A stretch of 64,000 nucleotides of DNA from Micromonospora craterilacus (GTDB lineage Bacteria; Actinomycetota; Actinomycetes; Mycobacteriales; Micromonosporaceae). Made by a program: the position numbers and the translations under genes. The stretch is from assembly GCF_003236315.1 (NCBI RefSeq), contig NZ_POTY01000005.1, positions 17,600-81,599 of the forward strand. Direction: 5' to 3'. Numbering within the stretch: position 1 is the stretch's first letter; each line of letters opens with the position of its first letter. Positions 7,928 through 15,577 of the stretch are shown in pieces. The notes under the pieces are model-generated. The model was given only the letters and a program-made list of their open reading frames with translations, did not search any database and was not told the origin of the DNA.

Positions 7928-9036
7928 TCGACATCGCGGGTGCGGTGGCAGTGGAGAGCATCGACGAGGCCAGCCGCGACCAGCCGGAGCCGGCCCACGC
8001 GGCGGCCGGGGTGCGCGGAGTGGCCGCCCACTACGGCGACCCGATGCGTGAGCAGCGCCTGCTGGACACCGAGGTCGGCCTGGTGGACCGCTCCCACCGG
8101 GGCGTCGTCGCGGTGCCGGGTGAGGAACGGATCTCCTGGCTGCACACCCTCACCACGCAGCACCTGGCCCAGCTGAGCGCCGGGCAGGGCACCGAGCTGC
8201 TGGTGCTCTCCCCGCACGGGCACGTCGAACAGCACGCCATGGTCGCCGAGGACGGCATCACCACCTGGCTGGACACCGAGCCGGGGGCCACCGAGGGCCT
8301 GCTGACCTACCTGGAGAAGATGCGCTTCTTCAGTCGGGTCGAGCCCCGCGACGCCACCGCCGATTACGCGCTGTTGTCGCTGGTCGGGCCGAAGGCGGCC
8401 GAGGCGGTGGCCGCGCTCGACGTGCCCGCGCTGGCCGAGCCGGACGTGGTCGGTCTGCCGGGGCCGAAGTTCCGGTCCGGTGAGCTGCCACCCCGTCCGA
8501 CCGCCCGGTACGACGTCAAGCCGTTGCCGGTCGGCGGATGGGCCCGGCGCGGGCCGCTGGGGGTGGACCTGCTGGTGCCCCGGGCAGCGATGGACCAGGT
8601 GGTCACCCAACTGCGCGGCAACGGGGTGCCCCCGGTCGGGCTGTGGGCGTACGAGGCGGTGCGGGTGGCCGCCCGGCGGGCCCGGGTCGGCGTCGACACC
8701 GACCACCGGACGATCCCCGCCGAGGTGGACCTGATCGCCCCGGCCGTGCACCTGGACAAGGGGTGCTATCGGGGGCAGGAGACGGTCGCCCGGGTGCACA
8801 ACATGGGCCGCCCGCCGCGCCGGCTGGTCCTGCTGCACCTGGACGGCGTGAGCACCGATCAACTGCCCGCCGCCGGCACTCCGGTCACCCTCGACGGCCG
8901 GACCGTCGGCTTCGTCGGCACCGCCGTGCACCACTACGAGCTGGGTCAGGTCGCGCTCGCCGTGGTCAAGCGATCCGTGCCCGACGACGCCGCCCTCCGC
9001 GTCGCCGACAGCGCCGCCGCCATCGACCCGTCGTGA
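7924..9036 (+). CDS. YgfZ/GcvT-domain folate-binding protein
   Basis: 370-residue member of the YgfZ (Iba57-like) group, related to the glycine-cleavage T protein but used in iron-sulfur cluster repair or assembly. The signature KGCYRGQE is present with its Cys at about C281, followed by VHNMGRPPRRLVLL. The N-terminal barrel contains VDRSHRGVVAVPGEERISWL. It is translationally coupled to the Fur-family regulator, which makes control by a metal signal plausible. Its stop codon touches the first unit of the direct repeat at 9036. Confidence 0.9.
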   Translation: MIDIAGAVAVESIDEASRDQPEPAHAAAGVRGVAAHYGDPMREQRLLDTEVGLVDRSHRGVVAVPGEERISWLHTLTTQHLAQLSAGQGTELLVLSPHGHVEQHAMVAEDGITTWLDTEPGATEGLLTYLEKMRFFSRVEPRDATADYALLSLVGPKAAEAVAALDVPALAEPDVVGLPGPKFRSGELPPRPTARYDVKPLPVGGWARRGPLGVDLLVPRAAMDQVVTQLRGNGVPPVGLWAYEAVRVAARRARVGVDTDHRTIPAEVDLIAPAVHLDKGCYRGQETVARVHNMGRPPRRLVLLHLDGVSTDQLPAAGTPVTLDGRTVGFVGTAVHHYELGQVALAVVKRSVPDDAALRVADSAAAIDPS

Positions 9037-9089
9037 GGAAGGACCCCTTCTTAACGCCTCCGGTAGAGGAAGGGCCCCCTGTTAACGCC
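9036..9089. repeat. Two direct copies of a 23-bp GTTAAC-type repeat
   Basis: Units at 9036-9058 and 9067-9089 share AGGAAGG-CCCC-TTAACGCC and are 31 bp apart start to start. They differ at only three to four positions. A related pair, one forward and one inverted, lies at 42252-42299. The first unit begins on the last base of the upstream stop codon. Confidence 0.8.
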
Positions 9090-9122
9090 GGTGCCCGGAC
9101 CGGGCGTTCTAGGATCGCCGGC

Positions 9123-9950
9123 ATGACAACAGGGACGTTGATCACGGTTGCCCCCACCGGCGCGGAGTCGGCCAAGACGGAGGTGCCGGCGCTGCCGGTG
9201 ACCCTTGACGAGCTGCTGCTCACCGCGAAGGAGTGCGAGGCGCTGGGCGCCTCCGTGATCCACGTACACATCCGGGACGACGAGGCGCGGCCCACCCTGG
9301 ACCAGGGTCGGCTCCGCGCGACCGTGGCGGCGTTGCGGGAGAGCACCGACCTGATCGTGCAGCTGTCCACCGGCGGCGCGGTCACCGACCCGGAGGCTGA
9401 CCGGCTCGCCGTGCTGGACGCGGGGCCGGACATGGCCTCGTGCACGATGGGCACGGTCAACTTCGGCGAGGACGTCTTCCTCAACCGCTGGGAGTTCATC
9501 GTCGACCTGCACACCCGGATGCAGGAGCGCGGCATCGTGCCGGAGTACGAGATCTTCGACCTCGGCCACCTGACCGCGTTGCAGCGCCTGCTCGGCAAGT
9601 ACGGTCTGCCGCACGGCGGCCACGTCCACGTCGACTTCGTCATGGGTGTGCCCGGCGGGATGCCGGGCACCACGGCGACCCTCGTCGCGGCCCAGCAGAT
9701 GCTGCGCGACCTGCCGGAGGGCACCACCTTCTCGGCGACCGGCATCGGCCGCACCAGCATCCCGGTGATGCTCGCCTCGCTGTCCGCCAGCGGTCACCTG
9801 CGGGTCGGGATGGAGGACACGGTGACGTACGCCAAGGGCCGTCCGGTGGAATCCAACATGCAGCTGGTCGCCCGGGCGGTCGGTTTCGCCCAGCTGGCCC
9901 AGCGTCCGCCGCTGAACACCACCGAGGCCCGAGAGCTGCTCGGGCTGTAA
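9123..9950 (+). CDS. BKACE-type (DUF849) beta-keto acid cleavage enzyme
   Basis: 275 residues of the 3-keto-5-aminohexanoate cleavage family, a Zn-dependent TIM barrel that condenses a beta-keto acid with acetyl-CoA. Metal-ligand His pairs are visible in SVIHVHIRDDEA (H47, H49) and in HGGHVHVDFVMG. The family's MGTVNFGEDVFLN, YEIFDLGHL and VGMEDTVTYAKG motifs are present. Substrate specificity in this family varies widely, so the true substrate is open. ATG 9123 follows TAGGAT by 7 nt, indicating a leaderless mRNA. Confidence 0.87.
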   Translation: MTTGTLITVAPTGAESAKTEVPALPVTLDELLLTAKECEALGASVIHVHIRDDEARPTLDQGRLRATVAALRESTDLIVQLSTGGAVTDPEADRLAVLDAGPDMASCTMGTVNFGEDVFLNRWEFIVDLHTRMQERGIVPEYEIFDLGHLTALQRLLGKYGLPHGGHVHVDFVMGVPGGMPGTTATLVAAQQMLRDLPEGTTFSATGIGRTSIPVMLASLSASGHLRVGMEDTVTYAKGRPVESNMQLVARAVGFAQLAQRPPLNTTEARELLGL

Positions 9951-10044
9951 GGGCTATCTCACCCGACACCCCTGTACACCCGGAGGTTGAATCCCTGTTC
10001 ACCCCGGCGGCGGCCGGGTCCGGTGCATCGGTACCGTCCACGTC

Positions 10045-11004
10045 GTGGGAAAGACGTACCAGGGCGGCGCGCCGCTCGCCGAGGTGGTCCGGTCCGGCTT
10101 CGTGGAGGGTGTGCACCGAGGCTCGGTGGTGGTGCTGGACGCCACCGGCGCGGTGCTGGCCGCGGCGGGTGACGTAACCTCGCCGGTCTTCCCCCGCTCC
10201 TCGAACAAGCCGATGCAGGCGGTCGGGATGATCCGTGCCGGGCTGCCGCTGACCGGGTCCGCCGACCTGGCCCTGGTGGCGGCCAGCCACGCGGGGGAGG
10301 AGTTCCACCTGGCCCGGGTCGGTGGGCTGCTCGCCGGTGCCGGGCTCGGTGAGGACGACCTGCACTGCCCGCCGGAGCTGCCGGTCGGCGAGGAGGCGCG
10401 GGTGGCGGTGTTGCGGGCCGGTGGTGGCCCCACCCGGATCCAGATGAACTGTTCCGGCAAGCACGCCGGGATGCTGTTGACCTGCCGCTCCGCCGGCTGG
10501 CCGGTGGACGGGTACTGGCGGCCCGAGCACCCGCTCCAGCAACGACTGCGGGACGCGGTCGAGGAGTTCACCGGCGAGCAGGCAGCGGCGGTCGGCGTCG
10601 ACGGCTGCGGAGCCCCGGTGCTGGCCGCGTCGTTGACCGGGCTGGCCGGGGCGTACCTCCGGCTGGTCACGGCCGAGCCCGATACGGCGCCGCGCGCCGT
10701 GGCCGACGCGATGCGGGCGCACCCGGAGATCGTCGGCGGTACGCAGGCCGACGACACCCGGCTGATGCGCGGCGTACCCGGGCTGTTGGCGAAGGTGGGC
10801 GCGGAGGGTGTCATCGCCACGGCGCTGCCCGGCGTCGGCGCCGTGGCCCTGAAGATCGACGACGGAGCGGGCCGGGCCCGGATGCCGGTGCTGGTCTCCG
10901 CGCTGCGCCGGCTCGCGGTCGACGCGCCGGTGCTGGAGGAGTTCGCGGAGGTGCCGCTCTTCGGCGGCGGCCTACCGGTCGGTGCCGTACGCCCGCTCTG
11001 GTGA
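10045..11004 (+). CDS. L-asparaginase of the asparaginase II (Rhizobium-type) family
   Basis: 319 residues matching PF06089-type asparaginases rather than the E. coli fold. Motifs: PVFPRSSNKPMQAVGM, ASHAGEEFH, MNCSGKHAGMLL, VDGCGAPVLA and the C-terminal LKIDDGAGRARMPV. In characterised relatives two Ser-Lys pairs (SSNK and SGKH) form the active site; both are intact here. No signal peptide, so cytosolic conversion of asparagine to aspartate and ammonia is expected. GTG 10045 has TACCGT 7 nt upstream. Confidence 0.88.
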   Translation: MGKTYQGGAPLAEVVRSGFVEGVHRGSVVVLDATGAVLAAAGDVTSPVFPRSSNKPMQAVGMIRAGLPLTGSADLALVAASHAGEEFHLARVGGLLAGAGLGEDDLHCPPELPVGEEARVAVLRAGGGPTRIQMNCSGKHAGMLLTCRSAGWPVDGYWRPEHPLQQRLRDAVEEFTGEQAAAVGVDGCGAPVLAASLTGLAGAYLRLVTAEPDTAPRAVADAMRAHPEIVGGTQADDTRLMRGVPGLLAKVGAEGVIATALPGVGAVALKIDDGAGRARMPVLVSALRRLAVDAPVLEEFAEVPLFGGGLPVGAVRPLW

Positions 11005-11016
11005 CCATCCGCGCTG

Positions 11017-11083
11017 CCCGCCCGCGAACCCGGATGTCCTGCCGGCCTGGCCCGGCCGGTGGCCCAGACGGATCGCGGGCGGG
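11017..11083. terminator. Bidirectional terminator-like stem between convergent genes
   Basis: CCCGCCCGCGA at 11017-11027 pairs perfectly with TCGCGGGCGGG at 11073-11083; the 45-nt loop contains a further GGCC-rich stem. It lies between the convergent asparaginase and hydrolase genes. There is no T-run on either strand. Confidence 0.45.
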
Positions 11084-11115
11084 TCGATCCTCGACCGGTC
11101 GATTCCGGCAGATGC

Positions 11116-11913
11116 TCAGGGCAGGAAGTCGAGCAGCGCGGCGTTGACCGGGGCCGGGCGCTCCAGCGGCAGTAGGTGGGCGGCGTCCGGTACGTCGGGC
11201 AGCCGCACCGCCTGTGGTGCCTCGGCCGCGATGCGATCGGCCAGTTGCCGGATGTCGGGTACGTCCGCCGCGCCGACGCCGACCAGCACGGGAATGCCCA
11301 GCTCGCCGAGCCGGTCGACGGCCGGCGGGTCCAGTTCGGTGATGTCCACCGCGCTGAGCGCCAGCTCGGCGGCGAGCGCCCGTTCGTCCATCGCAGTGGC
11401 GAAGGCGATCAGTTGCGGGTCGACGTCCTCCGGGCTGCGCTCCGGGCCGACCACCCAGAACCGCACCTCGCCCGCGGCGGTGGCGGCGAAGTCCTCCGGG
11501 TCGACCTCGCCGACCAGCGTCTCCCACAGGTCGTTCGTCTGCTCGGACCATTCGTGGCCGGACACGGCGGTGCCGAGCAGGGCGAGCGCGCTCACCCGAT
11601 CCGGGTGAGCGAGGGCGGTGTCGATCGCCACCGCCCCACCGAACGAGCAGCCGACCAGGGCGGCACGGGTCAGGCCGAGCGCGTCGAGCAGGCCGGCCAC
11701 GTCGTGGTGGTGGGCGAAGGGGGTGGGCGGCAGTTCGGACTCGCCGTAGCCACGCAGGTCAAGGGCGATCACCCGGTGCCGGGTAGCGAGCGCGTCGATC
11801 TGCTCCCGCCACATCCGGCGGTCGGCGATGCCGGCATGGAGCAGGACGACCGGGGATCCGCTGCCAACCTCTTCGTACGCCAGCAGGGCGCCATTTACTT
11901 CGATCATGGTCAC
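11116..11913 (-). CDS. Alpha/beta-fold hydrolase
   Basis: 265 residues with a standard alpha/beta-hydrolase layout: HG-type oxyanion region VVLLHAGIADRRMW, DLRGYGESELP, nucleophile elbow GCSFGG (Ser), and a C-terminal DAAHLLPLERP with the catalytic His. The loop after the lid contains an acidic candidate (VGVGAADVPD). Substrate unknown; esterase, haloperoxidase-like or lactonase activity are all possible. GTG 11913 was preferred to ATG 11907 because TACCGT lies 6 nt upstream. It converges with the asparaginase. Confidence 0.82.
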   Translation of the reverse strand: MTMIEVNGALLAYEEVGSGSPVVLLHAGIADRRMWREQIDALATRHRVIALDLRGYGESELPPTPFAHHHDVAGLLDALGLTRAALVGCSFGGAVAIDTALAHPDRVSALALLGTAVSGHEWSEQTNDLWETLVGEVDPEDFAATAAGEVRFWVVGPERSPEDVDPQLIAFATAMDERALAAELALSAVDITELDPPAVDRLGELGIPVLVGVGAADVPDIRQLADRIAAEAPQAVRLPDVPDAAHLLPLERPAPVNAALLDFLP

Positions 11914-11966
11914 CGCAGGACGGTACGACCGGGTACGAGTGGCGCGCAACCGGACAGTGAGACCGT

Positions 11967-12016
11967 GCTAACTCCGGCTAGCGTTCCGCTTGCAGTTGCT
12001 AGCAGGCCGCGCTAGC
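11967..12016. promoter_or_regulatory. Helically phased GCTWRC hexamer array upstream of the XRE/HbhA operon
   Basis: Five related hexamers begin at 11967 (GCTAAC), 11977 (GCTAGC), 11988 (GCTTGC), 11998 (GCTAGC) and 12011 (GCTAGC). Start-to-start spacings are 10, 11, 10 and 13 bp, so the first four lie on one DNA face. The last copy overlaps the TAGCGT hexamer (12013-12018) that would be the -10 of the leaderless XRE gene. Autoregulation by the XRE protein is an inference. Confidence 0.65.
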
Positions 12017-12024
12017 GTTGAGTC

Positions 12025-12672
12025 ATGGCCACTCCCAAAGACCTTCCCGACGTCGGCGGGTTCATTCGTGATCTGCGGCGAAACGCGAAGATCTCGCTGC
12101 GGCAGCTCGCCGAGCAGGCCGGAGTCAGCAACCCCTACCTCAGTCAGATCGAGCGCGGCCTGCGCCGGCCCAGCGCCGAGGTGCTCCAGCAGCTCGCCAG
12201 CGCGCTGCGGGTCTCCACCCCGGCGATGTACCTGCGGGCGGGGCTGCTCGACGACAAGGAGGGCCAGGGTGTGTTGGCGGCCATCGCGGTCGACCCGGAC
12301 CTGACCATGGCCCAGAAGCAGTCCCTGACCCAGATCTACGAGACGTTCCGCCGGGAGAACGCCCGGCTCGCCGAAGCGACCGCCGCCGCTGCCGCGAGCG
12401 AGGCCGCCGCCGGTCAGGGCCCGGGCCCTGCCGATACGGGCACCGCAACCGCCACCGACGTCACCGCGCCCGACGTCACCGCGCCCGACGTGGCGAACCT
12501 GGCCGCGACCGGGCCCACCACCGTTGAGGGATCGCCGACCGAGGCCGTCCTTGAGTCGGTCGCCGTGACCGAGGCGGGTGCGGCCGCCGCGCCGACCCGT
12601 ACCCCTGCCAGGAAGGCCGCCCGCAAGGTGGTCCGCAAGGCCGCCGCCGCGGCCGAAGAGGAGAAGTCATGA
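12025..12672 (+). CDS. XRE-family regulator with basic Ala/Lys tail (Rv0474-like)
   Basis: 215 residues. An XRE helix-turn-helix occupies about residues 12-70 (FIRDLRRNAKISLRQLAEQA, then NPYLSQIERGLRRPSAE). A short helical linker follows, then a disordered Ala/Thr/Pro region with a TAPDV duplication, and a histone-like basic end (ARKAARKVVRKAAAAAEEE). Position directly upstream of an HbhA-like gene matches Rv0474-hbhA in mycobacteria. ATG 12025 follows TAGCGT by 6 nt, so the message is probably leaderless. Its stop overlaps the next start by 4 nt. Confidence 0.88.
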   Translation: MATPKDLPDVGGFIRDLRRNAKISLRQLAEQAGVSNPYLSQIERGLRRPSAEVLQQLASALRVSTPAMYLRAGLLDDKEGQGVLAAIAVDPDLTMAQKQSLTQIYETFRRENARLAEATAAAAASEAAAGQGPGPADTGTATATDVTAPDVTAPDVANLAATGPTTVEGSPTEAVLESVAVTEAGAAAAPTRTPARKAARKVVRKAAAAAEEEKS

Positions 12673-13544
12673 CCCAGCCGAAGACCAACCGCATTCCCGC
12701 TCCGATCTACGCCGCTGCCGGTGCGGGCGAACTGGCCCTGGAGCAACTGCGCAAGCTGCCCGCCGTGGTCGGTGAGCTGCGCGACCGGGTCGTCGCCGAC
12801 GGTGGCCGGGTCGTCAACGACCTCGGTGGCAAGGCCGTCGTCACCGGCTTCGAGCTGCGCCAGAAGGCCAACGACGCGCTGCGCAACGCCAACCTGACCG
12901 CCGAGTCGCTCCGGCAGAAGGCCGCCCCGGCCGCCGACTTCGACAAGCTCCGCGAGGCCGCCGATTTCAACAAGCTCCGCGAGTCCGCCGACCTGGCGAA
13001 GCTCCGCGAGGCCGCGGACTTCAACCGGCTCCGTGAGGCCGCCGACTTCGACAAGCTCCGTGAGGCCGCCGACCTGGACCGGCTGCGCGAGGCGGCGACC
13101 CGCAACGCCGCCGTAATCGTCGCCGGCGCCCAGGCCGCGCAGGAGCGGGCGCTGGCCGCGTACGGCGCGCTGGTCGCGCGGGGCGAGCGGGTGGTTGGCG
13201 CGGGCGTGCTGGAGGCCGCCGACACGGTGAACGCCGACATCGAGGCCACCGAGGCGCCCGAGGCGATCGCCCCGGCCGCAGTGACCACCGAGCCGGCCGC
13301 GCAGCCCAAGCCGGCCGCGCAGCCCAAGGTAGCGAGCAAGCCGGCCGCGCAGGCCAAGCCGGCCAAGCAGGCCAAGGCGCCGAGCCCGGCGGAGGTGGCC
13401 GAGGTCGCGGCGGCCAAGCCGGCTGCTGCCAGGAAGAACACTCGCGCCAAGGCGACCACCCGGGAGGCCGCCGCCAAGCGGACCGCCACCCCGTCGGCGA
13501 AGCTGCCCCGAGCCACCAAGCGGAGCCGCCCGGCCGCCGAGTGA
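12669..13544 (+). CDS. HbhA-like helical repeat protein with Lys/Ala-rich C-terminus
   Basis: 291 residues resembling the mycobacterial heparin-binding haemagglutinin family in layout: an N-terminal helical region (AAGAGELALEQLRKLPAVVGE-type), a long charged helix and a Lys/Ala/Pro-rich tail (AAQPKPAAQPKVASKPAAQAK and on). No signal peptide, as in HbhA. Residues about 89-142 are six tandem 9-residue repeats (ADFDKLREA consensus). The tail has scattered single Lys rather than the KKA motifs of mycobacterial HbhA, so heparin binding should not be assumed. Translation is coupled to the XRE gene by ATGA, and a strong stem-loop follows the stop. Confidence 0.8.
   Translation: MTQPKTNRIPAPIYAAAGAGELALEQLRKLPAVVGELRDRVVADGGRVVNDLGGKAVVTGFELRQKANDALRNANLTAESLRQKAAPAADFDKLREAADFNKLRESADLAKLREAADFNRLREAADFDKLREAADLDRLREAATRNAAVIVAGAQAAQERALAAYGALVARGERVVGAGVLEAADTVNADIEATEAPEAIAPAAVTTEPAAQPKPAAQPKVASKPAAQAKPAKQAKAPSPAEVAEVAAAKPAAARKNTRAKATTREAAAKRTATPSAKLPRATKRSRPAAE
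12933..13094 (+). repeat. Six tandem 27-bp coding repeats (9-residue units)
   Basis: Six in-frame units encode ADFDKLREA, ADFNKLRES, ADLAKLREA, ADFNRLREA, ADFDKLREA and ADLDRLREA. The nucleotide units differ mostly at third positions and at residues 3-5. Two units equal 18 residues, exactly five alpha-helical turns. Confidence 0.95.
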
Positions 13545-13558
13545 CGGTCCGGCTCAAC

Positions 13559-13609
13559 TGCCGGCGATCCCGGTCACCGTCCTGTCGGACGAATCCGGGG
13601 TCGCCGGCA
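13559..13609 (+). terminator. Stem-loop between HbhA-like gene and DUF2516 gene
   Basis: TGCCGGCGATCCCGG (13559-13573) pairs with CCGGGGTCGCCGGCA (13595-13609) along 15 bp with one G-T wobble; the loop is 21 nt. No T-run follows. Since a separate leaderless promoter (TAAGCT, 13610-13615) starts immediately after, the stem probably ends the XRE/HbhA transcript. Confidence 0.6.
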
Positions 13610-13622
13610 TAAGCTTGCCGGC

Positions 13623-13937
13623 ATGGCCAACGCCGCGCCGATCTTCGCCTTCGATGTCCGCTACGTGATCGACCTGATCCTGTTCGTCTTCGCTCTGGTC
13701 GTGCAGGGGGTGGCCCTCGTGCACGCCATCACGCAGCGCTCGGACGCCTTCCCCGCCATCGGCACCCTGCCGAAGGGTGGCTGGATCGCCATTCTCGCGG
13801 TCACCCTCCTGCTGACCCTGCTCACCCAGAGCACGCTCAGCATCTTCGGGCTGATCGGCATCGCGGCCGCGCTCATCTACCTGCTCGACGTCCGGGTCGG
13901 CCTGCGCGACCTGGGCGACAACAGAGGGTCGTGGTGA
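13623..13937 (+). CDS. DUF2516 family membrane protein (Rv0476-like)
   Basis: 104 residues with three hydrophobic segments at about residues 12-35, 57-75 and 78-95 (YVIDLILFVFALVVQGVALV; WIAILAVTLLLTLLT; IFGLIGIAAALIYLL). Family and position after an hbhA-like gene match Rv0476. Function is unknown. ATG 13623 lies 7 nt after TAAGCT, so this gene has its own leaderless promoter. Its last codons overlap the start of the downstream hydrolase. Confidence 0.85.
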   Translation: MANAAPIFAFDVRYVIDLILFVFALVVQGVALVHAITQRSDAFPAIGTLPKGGWIAILAVTLLLTLLTQSTLSIFGLIGIAAALIYLLDVRVGLRDLGDNRGSW

Positions 13938-14821
13938 GGGCCTTCCGCTGGCCACCACCACCGGACGGCGGACCTCGGACCTGGGGTCCCGGCCCGGGCG
14001 GGCCGCGTAGCGGCCGACCGCCGCTGCCCGAACCGGAGACCGAGCTGGTCGCCACGCCACACGGGGTACGCCTGGAGCGGCTGGTCACCGGCACCGGTGA
14101 TCCGGTCACCGTGTTCGCCCACGGGCTGGGCAACGGCATCGCCACCACCCGCCCCTTCGGCAGCGGTGTCACCGGTCGCAAGGTCTTCTTCCAGTTCCGT
14201 GGCCACGGTCGCTCCGACGCACCCGACGGCCGGTGGGACTACCTCGATCTCGCCCGGGACCTGCGAGCGATCGCGGACCTCGGCGGGGCGACCCGGGCCT
14301 TCGGGGTCAGCCTCGGCGCGGGCGCGCTGTGCCGCCTGCTCATCGAGAGCCCGGAGCGCTTCGAGCGGCTCGTCTTCTTCCTGCCCGCCGCGCTGGACCA
14401 GCCCCGCGGGCCGGTGGCCCGGGCGCGGCTGACCGAGCTGCTGGAGGCGGTGGAGAGCGGGGACGCCTCGGCGGTGGCCGACGTCGTGGCGGCCGAGCTG
14501 CCGCCGGCCGTACGCAACACCCCGGCCGGGTGGGCGTACCTGCGGCAGCGGCTGGACCACCTGCTGCGGGACGGGCTCGCCTTCGGGTTGGCCGACCTGC
14601 CGGAGCAGGCACCGCTGGTCGACGCCGGTGCGCTCGCTGCGGTGACCGCGCCAGCCCTGGTCATCGCCGCCGAAGGGGACGACCTGCATCCGGTGGAGGT
14701 CGCCGAGCAGCTCGCCGCGGCGTTGCCGGGGGCGACCCTGCACCGGTACGCCCGCCCAGGTGTGCTGTGGACGGAACGCGCCGACCTGCGTGGCCGCATT
14801 TCCGAGTTCCTCAACGGGTAG
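13934..14821 (+). CDS. Alpha/beta-fold hydrolase
   Basis: 295 residues. After a Pro/Gly-rich N-terminus the hydrolase fold shows VTVFAHGLGNG, QFRGHGRSDAPDG, nucleophile elbow GVSLGAG (Ser) and an acid-bearing EGDDLHPVE loop; the usual C-terminal catalytic His is probably the one in GATLHRYARPG. Two adjacent GTG codons (13931 and 13934) could start it; both overlap the DUF2516 stop. The pair is therefore translationally coupled. Substrate unknown. Confidence 0.8.
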   Translation: MRAFRWPPPPDGGPRTWGPGPGGPRSGRPPLPEPETELVATPHGVRLERLVTGTGDPVTVFAHGLGNGIATTRPFGSGVTGRKVFFQFRGHGRSDAPDGRWDYLDLARDLRAIADLGGATRAFGVSLGAGALCRLLIESPERFERLVFFLPAALDQPRGPVARARLTELLEAVESGDASAVADVVAAELPPAVRNTPAGWAYLRQRLDHLLRDGLAFGLADLPEQAPLVDAGALAAVTAPALVIAAEGDDLHPVEVAEQLAAALPGATLHRYARPGVLWTERADLRGRISEFLNG

Positions 14822-14832
14822 CCTGCGCTGTC

Positions 14833-15570
14833 ATGGGCGTCACACATCACGGCCGTACGCACCGTCTGGACCTGGCCGACCCGACTCTGCGGGAGTGGGA
14901 GTGCACGGTCCTGCACAGCGACCCCGAGCAGGGCATCGTGCTGGACCGCTCGGCGTTCTACCCGGGCGGTGGCGGCCAGCCGCCGGACCACGGCGTCCTG
15001 CTCTGGCAGGGGGTGCAGACCCGGATCGTGGGCACCCGCAAGGCCGACGACCTGTGGCTGATCCCCGCCGAGGATGACCCGCTGCCGCCGGCCGGCACCA
15101 CGGTCACCGGCGCGGTCGAGGACGAGCGGCGCACCCAGCTGATGCGTACCCACTCCGGGTTGCACGTGCTCTGCGGGGTGGTGTTCCGCGACTTCGGCGC
15201 GCTGGTCACCGGTGGCAACATGGAACCGGGCGAGGCCAGGATGGACTTCAACCTGCCCGAGGTGCCGACCGACTTCAAGACCCGCATCGAGGAGCTGGTC
15301 AACGCCGAGGTGGCCGCAGACCGGTCGGTCGCCACCCGAGTGCTGCCGCGGGCGGAGGCGCTGGCCCTGCCGGACATCATCCGTACCCAGTCGAACCTGA
15401 TCCCGGTCGACGAGGCGGAGGTCCGCATCGTCGACATCGTCGGGCTGGACGTGCAGGCCGACGGGGGGACGCACGTCGCGTCGACCGCGCAGATCGGCAA
15501 GGTGCGGGTGGTCAAGGTGGAGAGCAAGGGCCGGGCGAACCGCCGGGTCCGCATCCGCCTCGCCGACTAG
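14833..15570 (+). CDS. Alanyl-tRNA editing protein, AlaX type
   Basis: 245-residue free-standing editing domain that would hydrolyse Ser- or Gly-mischarged tRNA(Ala). It starts with HRLDLADPTLREWECTVL and the glycine-rich FYPGGGGQPPDHG loop. The Zn site has H107 and H111 (THSGLHVL) and H214 (DGGTHVAST). The position normally given as Cys in CxxxH is Asp (D210) here. AlaRS C-terminal segments are absent, so it is not alaS. TAGCCT lies 8 nt before ATG 14833. It runs convergent to the CGNR regulator. Confidence 0.9.
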   Translation: MGVTHHGRTHRLDLADPTLREWECTVLHSDPEQGIVLDRSAFYPGGGGQPPDHGVLLWQGVQTRIVGTRKADDLWLIPAEDDPLPPAGTTVTGAVEDERRTQLMRTHSGLHVLCGVVFRDFGALVTGGNMEPGEARMDFNLPEVPTDFKTRIEELVNAEVAADRSVATRVLPRAEALALPDIIRTQSNLIPVDEAEVRIVDIVGLDVQADGGTHVASTAQIGKVRVVKVESKGRANRRVRIRLAD

Positions 15571-15577
15571 CCGCCGG

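Noticed and set aside
12669..13544. Claim that the HbhA-like protein binds heparin
   Set aside because: The tail lacks the clustered KKA motifs; only family layout and context support the name.
14233..15570. Long AlaX ORF starting at 14233
   Set aside because: The first 200 codons are a shadow of the upstream hydrolase; the real start is ATG 14833.
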